Positions 45,956 to 56,269 of a stretch of 64,000 nucleotides of DNA are shown in pieces. Location: NCBI GenBank assembly GCA_037044905.1, contig JBAOKB010000170.1, forward strand, positions 372,001 through 436,000, in the 5' to 3' direction. The position numbers were made by a program, and so were the translations under genes. The notes beneath the pieces were generated by a model, which saw nothing but the letters and a program-made list of their open reading frames with translations, was not told the origin of the DNA and ran no database searches. The first letter of the stretch is position 1. Each line of letters opens with the position of its first letter. This stretch comes from Hortaea werneckii. Taxonomy: Eukaryota; Ascomycota; Dothideomycetes; Mycosphaerellales; Teratosphaeriaceae.

Positions 45956-47170
45956 TCAAGACAGACCAACAGCCTTCTTGACCTTACTCAAGGCTTTCCG
46001 TGCACTTCTCCCAGCCTTCTCCGCGCCCTCCTCCGCCGCAGATCCCATTGTAGCCCTGTCGTGCACTATGCTTTCATACCTTTCTCTGATCGGCCCAACA
46101 ACATTGATGACAGCCATCGCCACTTCCTCCTTCAGAGCTTTTAGACTGTGACCTTCAAGGTGATGCGCAAGTGCAACCTGGTCGTCGACCTCAATCGCCT
46201 CACCCGAATGATAGTAAATGTCTAAAAGGTTGCTGACGCCTGGTCTTCTCTCAGGGTCGTATGAAATCCATCGAAGGAGTCAGTCATTGCAGACTTAATT
46301 TTGCTCCGAATGACTTCGTTGGAGTCCGTGAGTAAGATCCGCGACTTTGGATTCGGATCGCTCTTGCTCATCTTCTTGACGGGATCGGTAAGACTCATGA
46401 CCCGCTTAGCCGGGCTTATGAGGGTCTGCGGCGCAAGCAACACGCTCTTGCCGACGGCCTCGTTGAAGCCATTGGCGATCTGCCTGGCGAACTCCAGGTG
46501 TTGCGCTTGATCATGACCCACGGGCACATGAGTGGCACGATGTACGAGGATGTCGGCAGCTTGAAGGACAGGATAGGAGAACAGTCCAAGCTTGAGATTG
46601 TCGCCCCCTCCAGAGCTAGAAGATGCAGACTTGTCTTTCCACTGCGTCATCCGGCCCAGGTAGCCCATGGAGGCCTGGCACGACAAGATCCACATCAGCT
46701 CCGCATGCGCAGGGACATCAGACTGATGGAAGATAATGCTGCGTTTAGGATCCAGCCCAATCGCAAGCAACATGGCCATTGATTCGTTCTTCCATTGTCG
46801 GAGCTGGGCTGGGTCTTGGCGGATGGTTATGGCATGTAGATCAACCAGGGAGTATATAAGTGTCGTGTCTGGTGACGCCTCGTCCTGGAGCTTGGTCCAT
46901 TGTCTTAGAGCGCCTAAGTAATTGCCTAGATGCGGCACGCCTGTCGGTTGAATGCCTGAGAAGATGGTTTTTTGGGGAAGCTTCAGGGGTGGCGCTCAAG
47001 GCGCGAAGCTGGGAATTCACGCCATTGTAATGACTCGTCAAGGACCGATTAACGATGCTCGGTCTTCTTGGAGTTACAACGCGTCTGAAGACGCTTTGGC
47101 GTAGGGACATGAACTTCGTGATGGTTTCGAGAAGCCTTGGTCTAGGACGCAGCAAGTGCAATGCGTTCAA
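45956..47170 (-). CDS. MSW1: Mitochondrial tryptophanyl-tRNA synthetase, frameshifted
   Basis: Class Ic synthetase charging mitochondrial tRNA-Trp. The N terminus (47170, or ATG 47110) is Arg-rich without acidic residues (SLRQSVFRRVVTPRRPSIVN), a matrix-targeting signal. The catalytic part has TIFSGIQPTGVPHLGNYLGA, holding the HIGH-type motif, WILSCQASMGYLGRMTQWK, and the second signature as MSKSDPNPKSRILL. Two frame changes occur: one extra base in the A6 run at 46968-46973 (minus-strand A), and one missing base at about 46262-46267, after which SYDPERRPGVSNLLDIYY and the C-terminal helical domain continue to TGA 45956. With both corrected, length is 404 residues and divisible by three. The KMSKS sequence is canonical. 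It diverges from the SET gene across 129 bp. Confidence 0.94.
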
Positions 47171-47299
47171 GACTCCAGCGGAAGGGTTCCGCGTGTACCG
47201 TCTCGATAGTTTCTCGGCATTGATTTGCCGGCATTAGCTCTAGTGCTCGCACACCTTCTCTTTTACACCAACATTTTTGTACAACCCATATTTCTCCAA
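47171..47299. promoter_or_regulatory. Compact divergent promoter, mitochondrial TrpRS / SET methyltransferase
   Basis: Only 129 bp separate the two start codons, so promoter elements must be shared or overlapping. No factor site is assigned. Confidence 0.5.
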
Positions 47300-48796
47300 A
47301 TGGACGTCGACATGGCTGAGGCAGACTGTCCTGATGTCTTCGTTCAGAAGTCCAACTCATTCCTTTCCTGGCTGCAGGGCACCGGTGCAACTGTCTCTTC
47401 AAAAATCCAACTGGAAAACCTTCGACAGCAGCATCGAGGCAGAGGAGTGCTCGCCAGGCAGGATATAGCAGAGGATGAGGAGCTATTCGCTGTCCCGCGG
47501 GCGGCGGTGTTGAACACAGAGACATCTACGCTTCCCCACGAGCTAAAAACGCATTTTGACGACCCTTGGCTCTCTCTGATCACGGTCATGATCTATGAGT
47601 ATCAGCGCGGCACAGAGTCAAAGTGGAAGCCGTACTTCGACGTTCTCCCAGAGACGTTCACTACCCTGATGTTCTGGAAGCCCGATGAGCTTAAATATCT
47701 TGCGGGCTCCGCCGTGGTGAACAAAATCGGCAAAGAAAGTGCAGACGAGGCCTTCATGGACAAGATCGTGCCAATCATCAAGCAGCACTCACACGTTTTC
47801 AAGAGCGACGGTGTTAACGACGCAGAGCTCTTGAGGCTCTGTCATCGTATGGGAAGCACGATCATGGCCTACGCCTTCGACCTGGAGAAGCCCGAGTCCG
47901 ACCAGCCCAAGCCGGGTGACGAAGAGTGGGAAGACGACGAAGAGGAGACTGAGATCCTACCGAAAGGCATGGTACCTATGGCCGATATGCTGAACGCCGA
48001 TGCGGACCGGAACAATGCGAAGCTTTACTATGAAGAGGACAAGGTGGTCATGAAGAGCATTAAGCCGATCAAAGCCGGTGAAGAGCTATTTAACGACTAC
48101 GGACCTTTGCCCAATGCCGATGTGTTGCGGCGATATGGTTATACCACTGAAAACTACAGCAAGTACGACGTGGTGGACATTGACCTGGCGACGATCAAAC
48201 GCAGGTCGGAGGTGCAGCACAAGGAGATGCTGAAGTATGACATCGAGGACCGTCTGCAATATCTGGAAGAGCAGGGCGTGCTCGACGATGGATACGACGT
48301 CGCGCACGGTGGTAGCGAAGAGTTTGAACAATTCCCAGAAGAACTCTGCATCGTATTGAACACGCTTTGTGCCGCGAACGAGGACTTCGACAAGTGGAAG
48401 AGGAAAGACAAGCTGCCTAAACCGGAGCTGACTGGTGAAGCGTTGCGGCTTTTCTACGACGTTCTAGCCGAGCGACGAGCTGATTATGGCTTCGCCGAGG
48501 TAGACCCCAAAGACATCTCGACGCCAAAGCAGATGGACGCTTGGCGGGTACTTGCTGGAGAGAAGTCACTTCTGCATGAAGCAGCAGAGACTGTGCAGCA
48601 ATTGCGAAGCCAGCAAGGTGGCTCAGCAGAGGGGTCCTCTTCTGGCTTCGAACAACTGGCGCAGTCCATCAAAACAGCCCGAGAACAGACCAATGGCGCA
48701 CCGGTGCCATCCGGATCCGACAACAAGAGGAAAAACGAAGGCGACGACCAAGAGCAAAAGCATGAAGGAACAGGAAAACGGACCAAGACCGGATAG
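47300..48796 (+). CDS. RKM4: SET-domain protein lysine methyltransferase, Rkm4/SETD6-like
   Basis: Rkm4 methylates ribosomal protein Rpl42; SETD6 is the animal homologue. The frame is intact and without introns, 498 residues from ATG 47300 (the first ATG of the frame, followed by acidic MDVDMAEADCPD). The split SET domain is visible: RGRGVLARQDIAEDEELFAV (about residues 50-69), then after an insert the core MVPMADMLNADADRNNAKLY, in place of the usual NHS/NC motif, and AGEELFNDYGPLPNADVLRR with the catalytic-pocket NDYG. A Rubisco-LSMT-type substrate-binding domain follows (residues about 280-440). The C terminus is a Lys/Glu-rich, NLS-like tail (DNKRKNEGDDQ; GKRTKTG). A nuclear or cytosolic site is possible. 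Assignment between Rkm4 and other LSMT-type enzymes is likely but not certain. Confidence 0.83.
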   Translation: MDVDMAEADCPDVFVQKSNSFLSWLQGTGATVSSKIQLENLRQQHRGRGVLARQDIAEDEELFAVPRAAVLNTETSTLPHELKTHFDDPWLSLITVMIYEYQRGTESKWKPYFDVLPETFTTLMFWKPDELKYLAGSAVVNKIGKESADEAFMDKIVPIIKQHSHVFKSDGVNDAELLRLCHRMGSTIMAYAFDLEKPESDQPKPGDEEWEDDEEETEILPKGMVPMADMLNADADRNNAKLYYEEDKVVMKSIKPIKAGEELFNDYGPLPNADVLRRYGYTTENYSKYDVVDIDLATIKRRSEVQHKEMLKYDIEDRLQYLEEQGVLDDGYDVAHGGSEEFEQFPEELCIVLNTLCAANEDFDKWKRKDKLPKPELTGEALRLFYDVLAERRADYGFAEVDPKDISTPKQMDAWRVLAGEKSLLHEAAETVQQLRSQQGGSAEGSSSGFEQLAQSIKTAREQTNGAPVPSGSDNKRKNEGDDQEQKHEGTGKRTKTG

Positions 48797-48919
48797 CTTG
48801 GCAGCTGGAATGCGTGAAGATTAAAACCAGCCTTTGCAGGGCTGGGCTGCTTTCATTGGGTATCACTACATTACTCTTACAGCATCACACTGTACTCATA
48901 CAATCAAGACGGCTCTGGC

Positions 48920-50863
48920 TCAGCTAGGCCCACCAACGGCTACAGCCTGCTGTGCTTGCGGGTGAGCATGCCCGTTCGCACCACCTTGCTGCTGATCTCC
49001 GCTCCATTGCCGCTGGCGTTGCTCGCTGCTAGGACCTTCAGGCCTGGCAGTAGGCCGATTGTTCAACGCGGCACGGTATTCAAAGGTGATGCGTTCTGGT
49101 ACTGGGAAGTAGTCGGGCGCATAGTCGTCGTCGCTGTCGTCATCTGAGACGACACCACTTGACAGTTGGCCTCGCGGTTTCCGCTTCCGGGTTTCAAGCC
49201 ATCTTCGCCCGCCTCGACCTATCCGAAGGCGGACTGCAGGGAACGAGTCAAGGCCGTGTTCATCTTCGCTTTCTGGCCACGCACCAGGTATGGCAAATAT
49301 CTCGGGCTCCCGCTCAGCGCCGCTCACAGCATTCATTTCCGTTTCTGGACGAGGCGCATCCTTCATATCGACGTCTTCGCCTTCCATACTCGATCGCGAT
49401 GGCAGACTAGGCGGCGGTGTCGGGTACGATGAGTTCAACAAATCCTCGGGTGGGAAGCTTGCCCATTTCAACATTGGATCCTCCTCCTCGAACGGTGGTG
49501 TGAGTGGCAACTTGGTCTCGTCCACCCAGTGTTGGTTCCACTTCTTGTGCTGTTCCTTCCTGGCTTCGATGGTGTTTTGGACAAAAGCTGCGCCTTCTGA
49601 AACATAATCTTCGAGTAGAGGGAGATCGTTGTCGGGTGCGTTGGCGACGGATGCTGCGCGCTCGCCGACAGAACGCAGGCGTATCGTTGCAGGCCGATTG
49701 CCGGCAGCTTCTGATTGACGCTTGCTGGGCTTGGTGACAGGCTGTGACAAAGATCAGTATGAGAGCGAAAGCAACGGTCGGAATGCACGTGCGTACCTTT
49801 TGATCAACCAGAAGCTCCTCATCGTCGCCCTTTTCGCCGACAATTTGCTTGTCGACCTTGACTTTCCTGAGCTGGTGTCGCTCCGGAACTTCTTACGATC
49901 GAGCTGGGCCTGCTGGCTCTTCAGCTTCTCTCGCTGGTTTACCATGAGCAGTAGCTGGCGCCCATCTTCGAGCTCTAATCGCAACTTCTTCAGCTTCTCA
50001 GCCACTTGAGCATCCCTTCCACGGGTCTTTCGCGTTTGACGAACTTCACGACGGCGGAAGCAGACATACGGGTCTGCATCATCTGCCTCGTTTGTCGTGT
50101 CCAGTACCCGAACTTTGATGGAAGGCATTAGCGGTCGACTTCCTTTTTGCAAGACCCAGTGCTTGTATATCGGCTTCAGCCATTTTTGAGCTTCGGCTGA
50201 GATGGTCTGCTCTTCTTGCAAGCTCTGCTCCATCTCGTCAAGCGTCAGGATAGGGGCATTATCGACATTGGCAAAAGGCTGCAAGCGAGCGCTCGATTCT
50301 TCGAAGAAGTTCATCACTTCCTCGAAAATATCTTCATTGCACTGGCTGAGCTTCTCAGCACCCTTCCGCTCCTGGCCATCTTCATCTTTGCCTTCGTTCA
50401 GCTGGGTAAGGAATTTGACATCCTCATCATCCATGCAATATGCAATGGGATTACAATCTTCGACCGTGGAGCTGAATTTGATGTAGGTTGCAGGGTCCTT
50501 GAAGACTTTGGGATACAACTCATCGTAGTGCACGCCTGTCGCTTTACTGGCTTCGGGCGTGGGAATGTAGTTCTGCTCCACCTGCTTCGCCCCAAGAGCG
50601 GCAGCATTGGAGGCATTGATGACGGCTTGAAGGTGGTATTCCTACGAAAACGGTGAGCAAAGCCGCTGGCAAAATATCGTAAGTGAGCAGCGACTTACTA
50701 TTTCTTCGCCCTTTTCCACACCCGTCTCGACTTGCGGAATGTGCTGCTGCGACTCATCATGTTGGTCTTCGATTTCAGTCTCCCTTATTATGCGAAGCCC
50801 TTGCTTCGTGTTCAATTTCCTCTGCCGCACATGTCTTGCGTTGGTTGCTCTCGTGGTCGACAT
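48920..50863 (-). CDS. EPL1: Enhancer of polycomb-like protein 1 (NuA4 subunit), frameshifted
   Basis: Epl1 anchors the Esa1 acetyltransferase module (Piccolo) of NuA4, which acetylates histones H4 and H2A. Exons are 50863-50699, 50641-49797 and 49741-48920, with introns of 57 and 55 bp. ATG 50863 is chosen because it gives the family start MSTTRATNARHVRQRKLNTK (an upstream in-frame ATG is at 50884). The EPcA domain is clear: VETGVEKGEE|EYHLQAVINA, QNYIPTPEASKATGVHYDEL, DPYVCFRRREVRQTRKTRGR and LMVNQREKLKSQQ. One base, a G of GGG, seems missing at 49883-49886; after repair VKVDKQIVGEKGDDEELLV follows. Exon 3 has RPATIRLRSVGE and ends in a Gln-rich tail. Repaired length is 610 residues, normal. 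Confidence 0.95.
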
Positions 50864-51732
50864 GGCAGTCGACTCAGTCCTCAAGCCACCCGATCACGTG
50901 CGGACAGGGCGGCGTTTGACGTTGGCTCCAAAGCGATCGTCTCTCGCTGGATGGCCCGTGCTCTCGTCGCAAGCAGGCCAGCAAGCGCGCGCGTGAAAAA
51001 AAAAAATTGCGCCGCAGCTGGTGTCGCGTGCCGAGAAGTCCACAACAGCCACCCAAACAATTGACAAAATGGGTATCAAAAAACACGTCGAGAACCAAGC
51101 AGTTCTGTGTGCAAGTTTCGTGATTTTTGCGATGGGCAGGGCCGTGTTGTCGATGGATGGCTGCGCTGCAAAGCGGCGACCCAGGGGGTTGCAGCTTTTT
51201 GCGGTGGAGGCGGGAGCGGCGGACATTTCGGGAACTGAGAACCTTGGAAGCCGCGGAATCCAGTGGTAGCCTGAGGCGCGAAAGCAATGAGGAAATGGAT
51301 CGCGTCACTTCCAACTTCAAGGTTACCAACCGTTCCCGTGCTGCAGGTGGGCTGGGCTGGACTGGGCTTCAATAATCCAACCAAGGTATAGTTGGATGCC
51401 AACCCAAATTCTTCTCCAGTCAACATTCTTGACTCACGATACTGCCAGCCTCCTGCCCTCTCTGTGTCCAAGGCAAGTAAGCTTACGTCTAGCTGTAGAG
51501 AAAAGATGTATCTATTTTAGCAGCTATATTCTCATGCGAAAGGCATATAGTAGTAAACGCCATGTTGAATGCAAGAGGAGTATTCGCTTTTTTTGCCATG
51601 TCACAGTCATTGCCCATTACCCTCATCATCCGTCACACCGCCGACCACCCAGCCAGCCAGCGTTGAGCTTCGCGCAACCAAAACAAAAAAACATTGACAA
51701 GAATTATCAGCATTTCTCGGCCGATTTTCCGC
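50864..51732. other. Intergenic region, EPL1 promoter
   Basis: About 870 bp between the EPL1 start (-) and the phosphoglycerate dehydrogenase 3' end (-). An A11 run at 50996-51006 lies about 135 bp upstream of EPL1 and may act as a nucleosome-free poly(dA) element. No coding sequence is supported. Confidence 0.5.
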
Positions 51733-53154
51733 TTAGTACAGCACTCTGGTCCTGATCCTGCTTCCTAGGTCCTCGAGGCTCTGGTACAGTTGCTGGATCT
51801 CGCTGATGTTAACATTCGAGATATCCGCCATCAGGTACGCAACGTCGCCTCGTGAGTCCGTCATCTGCTTGTCGACGTTGTGGTCGCCCAAGATCTCGTT
51901 CACACGGCGCAAGACACCGGGGATGTTCTTGTGGATGTAGATGACACGCACGTGGTTTGGCTCTTCAATCGTAAGGCTGCGCAGCGTGACTTCTGGCATG
52001 TTGACTGCGCCGGCTGTAGTGCCAAAGTTGACGTAGTTGACAAGCGCGTCCGCGACCTCGATACCGATCGCAGCCTGCGCTTCTTCAGTGGAGCCACCAA
52101 TGTGAGGTGTGAGGATGATGTTGTTGAGGTTGCGAAGCTCTTCGGTCCAAGTGTTGAGCTCGTTGGTGAACTTCGGGCCATTCCCAGCGGGCTCGTTGGG
52201 GTAGACGTCTAGTGCCGCACCGGCAAGCTTGCCAGCCTGAGAGGCCTTGATGAGGGCTGGAATGTCCACAACCGTTCCGCGAGAGGCATTGAGAAGGTAG
52301 GACCCATTCTTCATCTGCTCGAATTGCTTGCTGGAGATCATGTTGATGGTCTCGGGAAGCTCAGGCACGTGTAGCGTGACAAAGTCGGCCTGTTGAAGGA
52401 GCGCGTCAAGGCTAGGCACTTGATTTGATGTGCCCAAGCTCATGAGGTTGACGACATCGTAGTAGATGACCCGCATACCCATTGCCTCAGCCAGCACAGA
52501 CAGTTGGCTACCAACGTGGCCATACCCGACGATACCCAATGTCTTGCCTCTAACTTCCCAGCAGCCTGCTGAGACCTTGTTCCACACACCCTGGTGTAGC
52601 TCGTTGTTCCTGTCGCCAATCTGTCTTGCTAGGGAGATGATCTCTCCAATCATCTGCTCAGCCACTGAGCGGGAGTTGCTGAAAGGCGAGTTGAAGACGG
52701 CAATACCGTTCTCCGCAGCGTATTTCAGGTCTACCTGGTTCGTGCCAATGCAGAAGCAGCCAATGACGATCAAGTTCTTCGCATGCTTGAGCACATTGGC
52801 CGTGAGCTGCGTCTTCGACCTGATGCCAATGACGTGCACATCTTGAATCTTCTCAATCAGCTCGTTCTCCGGGAGAGAACTCTTGAGGATCTCGATCTGG
52901 TAGCCCTGCTGCTTCAGGATGTCCTGGCCCGTCTTGTTGACGTTCTCGAGCAGCAGGACTTTGATGTCCTGAGTGTGGAAAGGCTTCAGGCTCTTTGCCG
53001 AGGCGGCTAGACGACCACCAAAGCTTCCGGGTGGACTCTGGAAGCTTGCATTTGGGCTAGTTGCGAGGTCGTTGTAAGAGTTGGAGACGGTGCGGTTGAG
53101 GCCATCGGCTTGGCCGTTCGTTCGGTCTGGGATGCCGATCGCTGGAGAAGGCAT
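51733..53154 (-). CDS. SER3: D-3-phosphoglycerate dehydrogenase, intact
   Basis: Catalyses NAD-dependent oxidation of 3-phosphoglycerate, the first step of the phosphorylated serine pathway, in the cytosol. The single uninterrupted frame has 473 residues, normal for fungal Ser3/Ser33. The N-terminal extension is short and Ser-rich. The substrate domain is IKVLLLENVNKTGQDILKQQ; the Rossmann NAD site is GKTLGIVGYGHVGSQLSVLA. Catalytic residues follow the D-2-hydroxyacid pattern: Arg in NASRGTVVDIPAL, Glu in AALDVYPNEPAG and His in ILTPHIGGSTEEAQ. A C-terminal ACT domain (VRVIYIHKNIPGVLRRVNEI to the end) suggests serine feedback control. The promoter has a TGACTC/GAGTCA pair consistent with general amino-acid control. 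The symbol is by function; only one paralogue is seen here. Confidence 0.96.
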   Translation of the reverse strand: MPSPAIGIPDRTNGQADGLNRTVSNSYNDLATSPNASFQSPPGSFGGRLAASAKSLKPFHTQDIKVLLLENVNKTGQDILKQQGYQIEILKSSLPENELIEKIQDVHVIGIRSKTQLTANVLKHAKNLIVIGCFCIGTNQVDLKYAAENGIAVFNSPFSNSRSVAEQMIGEIISLARQIGDRNNELHQGVWNKVSAGCWEVRGKTLGIVGYGHVGSQLSVLAEAMGMRVIYYDVVNLMSLGTSNQVPSLDALLQQADFVTLHVPELPETINMISSKQFEQMKNGSYLLNASRGTVVDIPALIKASQAGKLAGAALDVYPNEPAGNGPKFTNELNTWTEELRNLNNIILTPHIGGSTEEAQAAIGIEVADALVNYVNFGTTAGAVNMPEVTLRSLTIEEPNHVRVIYIHKNIPGVLRRVNEILGDHNVDKQMTDSRGDVAYLMADISNVNISEIQQLYQSLEDLGSRIRTRVLY

Positions 53155-53741
53155 TTTGATGTGATGTAAAGAAAGGCGGGTTAAGGATGAGGAGAATAAG
53201 AGAAGGAGAGATTTATACGAAGGTTTCTTGACTCTTTCTTCGAGTCACCCAATCCTGCTTGCTAAACAATGAATTCATCCAAAATCTTTGCCCCGCCGCC
53301 ATGCGCACGCCATATGACTGCAGGGACTCGTGCCTGCCTGCCGATCTTCGGCGTGGCGTCACATGTGGCGCGCAAGCCACATCGCTCCGGAAACGGACGA
53401 GCCAGAAGTATCATATCAACATCTGTGGACTGCACTCCCGATCTTCACCCTCGATCAACATTGTGGCCATCACATCGCTAGAGAATACTGTCATTGGTGA
53501 CATACAGCCATTGGGTAACGCTGTTACAACACGACTCTCCTGCCAAACAGCCGAGCCCACACTCCGATTTACATGGCTCTTGTGAAGGACCGACTCTTGA
53601 TGCTGACGACATTTCCACTTCCTGGACTGCACCTAATTACATGCGCTACGACGAGGCGCTGTATATGACGATCTACTGCAGTGATATGCAGGCCGCTGAT
53701 TTCAGCCTTGGGCACTACCTTGTTCCATCTTTTGCGCGCTT
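53155..53741. other. Intergenic region, phosphoglycerate dehydrogenase promoter
   Basis: About 590 bp between the STE3 3' end and the dehydrogenase start. It contains the Gcn4/CpcA-like pair described separately and a CCAAT at about 53249. No gene is supported. Confidence 0.5.
53229..53247. promoter_or_regulatory. Palindromic pair of Gcn4/CpcA-like half sites upstream of serine gene
   Basis: TGACTC (53229-53234) and GAGTCA (53242-53247) are exact reverse complements seven bases apart, 75 bp upstream of the start codon. TGACTCA is the core bound by Gcn4/CpcA in general amino-acid control, so the position upstream of a serine-biosynthesis gene makes functional sense. Each half matches six of seven core bases. 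Confidence 0.5.
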
Positions 53742-55302
53742 TCAAACTCCATCATAAGTCTTCGCTGGTAGGGTTTCGGCCGTCTCGCTGCTCTGCCTTA
53801 CCTCCTTCTTCACAATGACCTCAATTCCACCTGATGCTGTTCTGCCGAGAGCGGACGGTGAAACAGCGACATTCGCCCCATCTGCGTAGCCCGACAAGGG
53901 TTCGCCCCCTACATAGCCAAGATTCAGCCCTTCACTGCTCTGCTTGCCTGGAGTCGAACGAGATTTGAAAAGAGAGGTGATGCGACCCAATTTCGACTGC
54001 CTCTGGCCTGCCGCGGGCGCTCCGCCCACCACAGAGACGTTGCCTTTGTCTTCAGCGGTGGGACCGAAGGACGTCTGGTTCTTAGGCGAGAACATTGGCC
54101 TGTCTGGAGTCGCATGGGACGCTGAGGTGTCTGTCTGCCATGATTGGGTCTGCCATGTCGATGCAGCCGAGCTCTTGCGCGTAAAATACAACTTCGTCTT
54201 GCTGCCGAGGCTGCCGATGCTACCAAAGACAGTGATGTGGCTCCTATCGTGGTCCGATCCAAGTCCTGGGAACAATCGGCCTAGACCGACTGCAAGCAGA
54301 CCGTTGCGATACATGCTGATCGCTTCCTTACCGAAGCCGAATGTGAGGAATACCATGATCCGCAGCCAAGCCAGATAAAGCGATCGAAGACGATGTTGCC
54401 GTTACTGGGGATCACCACGATCTCATTCCATTTGCTGTAGTCGTGCGCCTCAACCCACTTGTAAGGCTCTTGTTGAGAGCCTAGGTTGACAGAAAGCATC
54501 CAGCTGGACAGCGGAATGATTCCCAGGAGCCAGACGATGCACAAGATGTACAAACGGAGGAATCGTGACTTGGTGGTGTCGTTGTGGGCGAGGATGATGG
54601 AAAAGGTGCGTCGATAACGGCAGAGTCGGTAGAGTATAAGTACTACAAGCGATTAGTTTTCCTATTTGCATTCGAGCGTACAGAAATGTACTTACGAGCG
54701 AAATAGGCATCTACAAGTACCAAAAGCAACGGAGGGATGTAGATCAAGCCCACCGTCAAATAGCTCTGAGTGGCTGTCGGCACGCACCCCGAGATGCCGT
54801 AGAGGAAGTATCTCTTCGACTGCACAATGAAATGGAAGATCATCGAAAGGAGAGGTATACCAACACACAGCGTCAGGTCGATGGCGTAGCCCCTCCATCG
54901 CTGCGCTTTGGTCTTGCTCAAGCTTAATCGTTCAGTATTCATTGCATTCGCCAGAGCTCTCAGCACACAGATGAGCGTCGCTGGTGCGGCGACACTCCAT
55001 GCTATCTGCAGCTTGACCTCGACATCGCAAAGACCGCTGCCATTGTACCACTGTTCCAGGTCGTCGTTTGGCCACAGGACGGCGTTGATGAAGGCCATGA
55101 GGTTCATGATCATTGCGTAGAAGACGCAGAGAGTGGCGCCGATGTTGCGGTTCCGCCAATGTTGGACGAGGGGTGGGATGATCAAGAAGGTCACTAGAAG
55201 GCTGAAGAACGCAAAGACAATGGCCGAGGTGTACACGAGCTCTTCTGGCTTGCTGCCCGTTGGCTCTGCCGCACGAGCGAACATTGTGGACATTGGCGCC
55301 AT
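53742..55302 (-). CDS. STE3: a-factor-type pheromone receptor Ste3 (class D GPCR), frameshifted
   Basis: Ste3/PreA senses lipid-modified a-type pheromone at the plasma membrane and signals through a heterotrimeric G protein in mating. Exon 1 (55302-54696) holds five membrane segments, including SAIVFAFFSLLVTFLIIP, and the family signature NIGATLCVFYAMIMNLMAFI with NAVLWPNDD and GLCDVEVKLQIA. The loop VQSKRYFLYGISGCVPTATQ is also typical. A 53-bp intron (54695-54643) leads to exon 2 with segments six (LYILCIVWLLGIIPLSSWML) and seven. One base, probably a T, is lost at about 54358 within segment seven (GCG|MVFLTFGFGKE). The long cytoplasmic tail is Ser/Thr-rich. Repaired length is 502 residues. 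The upstream out-of-frame hydrophobic frame (55591) is not needed for a complete seven-segment receptor. Confidence 0.93.
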
Positions 55303-56269
55303 GACTACGATGTGCTTCAGTCGAATCCGTGCTTCTCAAGTCCCTCCTCCAGATTTGTGTCAGGCTTTTCCAGAATTGCTCGATGATGGGTATGCTGATA
55401 ACCAGTATCCGCTTGACGAAGAGTACGAACAGAAGAACGACCACGATTGCAATTGAAAGGAAAGATTGATAGGAAGTCAAGACTGGTGCGTGTGCTCGAA
55501 GACTGATCAACAGCAGGACTCCCAATAGCGCTGCATCAATAAGCGTCACGGTCAATAAGACCCTGTCTTCAATTATCGTGGAAGTGAACATGTTGGAGGA
55601 AGACTAAACCAACCTGCCAGGATGCAAATACAGACATCGAACATGCAAATAAGGCTCTGGCCGTGCTAAAAAGCCAGAACTCTTTCATGGTGTTGGCAGG
55701 GGCCGGTTTGAGGCGTTCGTGGTTGAGCGACGCTTTTGGGTGTCAATAGGATTTCTCCCGCTTGCTCAATAAACTTCACCTGAGACTTGGTGAGTGAAGC
55801 GACTATCTGGCCTTGAATGTTTCTCAACTATTTCAAAATAGACATTTTGCATGTCTCTTGGGGCCTTTGGTGGCGCAGAAGTGTCCATGTCGTTCGATCT
55901 TGTCATGTTTTGTCAACAGCTGAGCGTGATAGAAAACCGGTTAGGATGAAACTTTCACTTTCATTTTCTTCCACAACGGAGCATTTGTCACAGGCCTTGC
56001 GTTCCTTATAAGAAAGTCAGATGTTGGGATAGGTCACTCGTCACATTCAAGCGATTGGGCGAACATACAGTCCAAGAGGCAAGAAAGGAAGGGTGAACGG
56101 ACGGGGGGCCACAAGGGGAATGGAAAGAGAAAGCTAAAAGAAAAACGGGCAACACGTTTCCAACGCCAGCTAAGTACACTAATTATGAAAAGGTCCCCTG
56201 AAACGTATCCATTAGCGCTCGCGGCTTGACAGAAATTTCCTCGACATACGGCTATCATTTTTAAGGTAT
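55303..56269. other. Upstream region of STE3 with overlapping hydrophobic frame
   Basis: About 970 bp. An ATG-started frame on the minus strand begins at 55591 and runs past the STE3 start in another frame; its first 85 residues contain two membrane-like segments (IDAALLGVLLLISL; FLSIAIVVVLLFVLFV). It may be an upstream ORF or chance. No other gene is seen. Confidence 0.4.
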
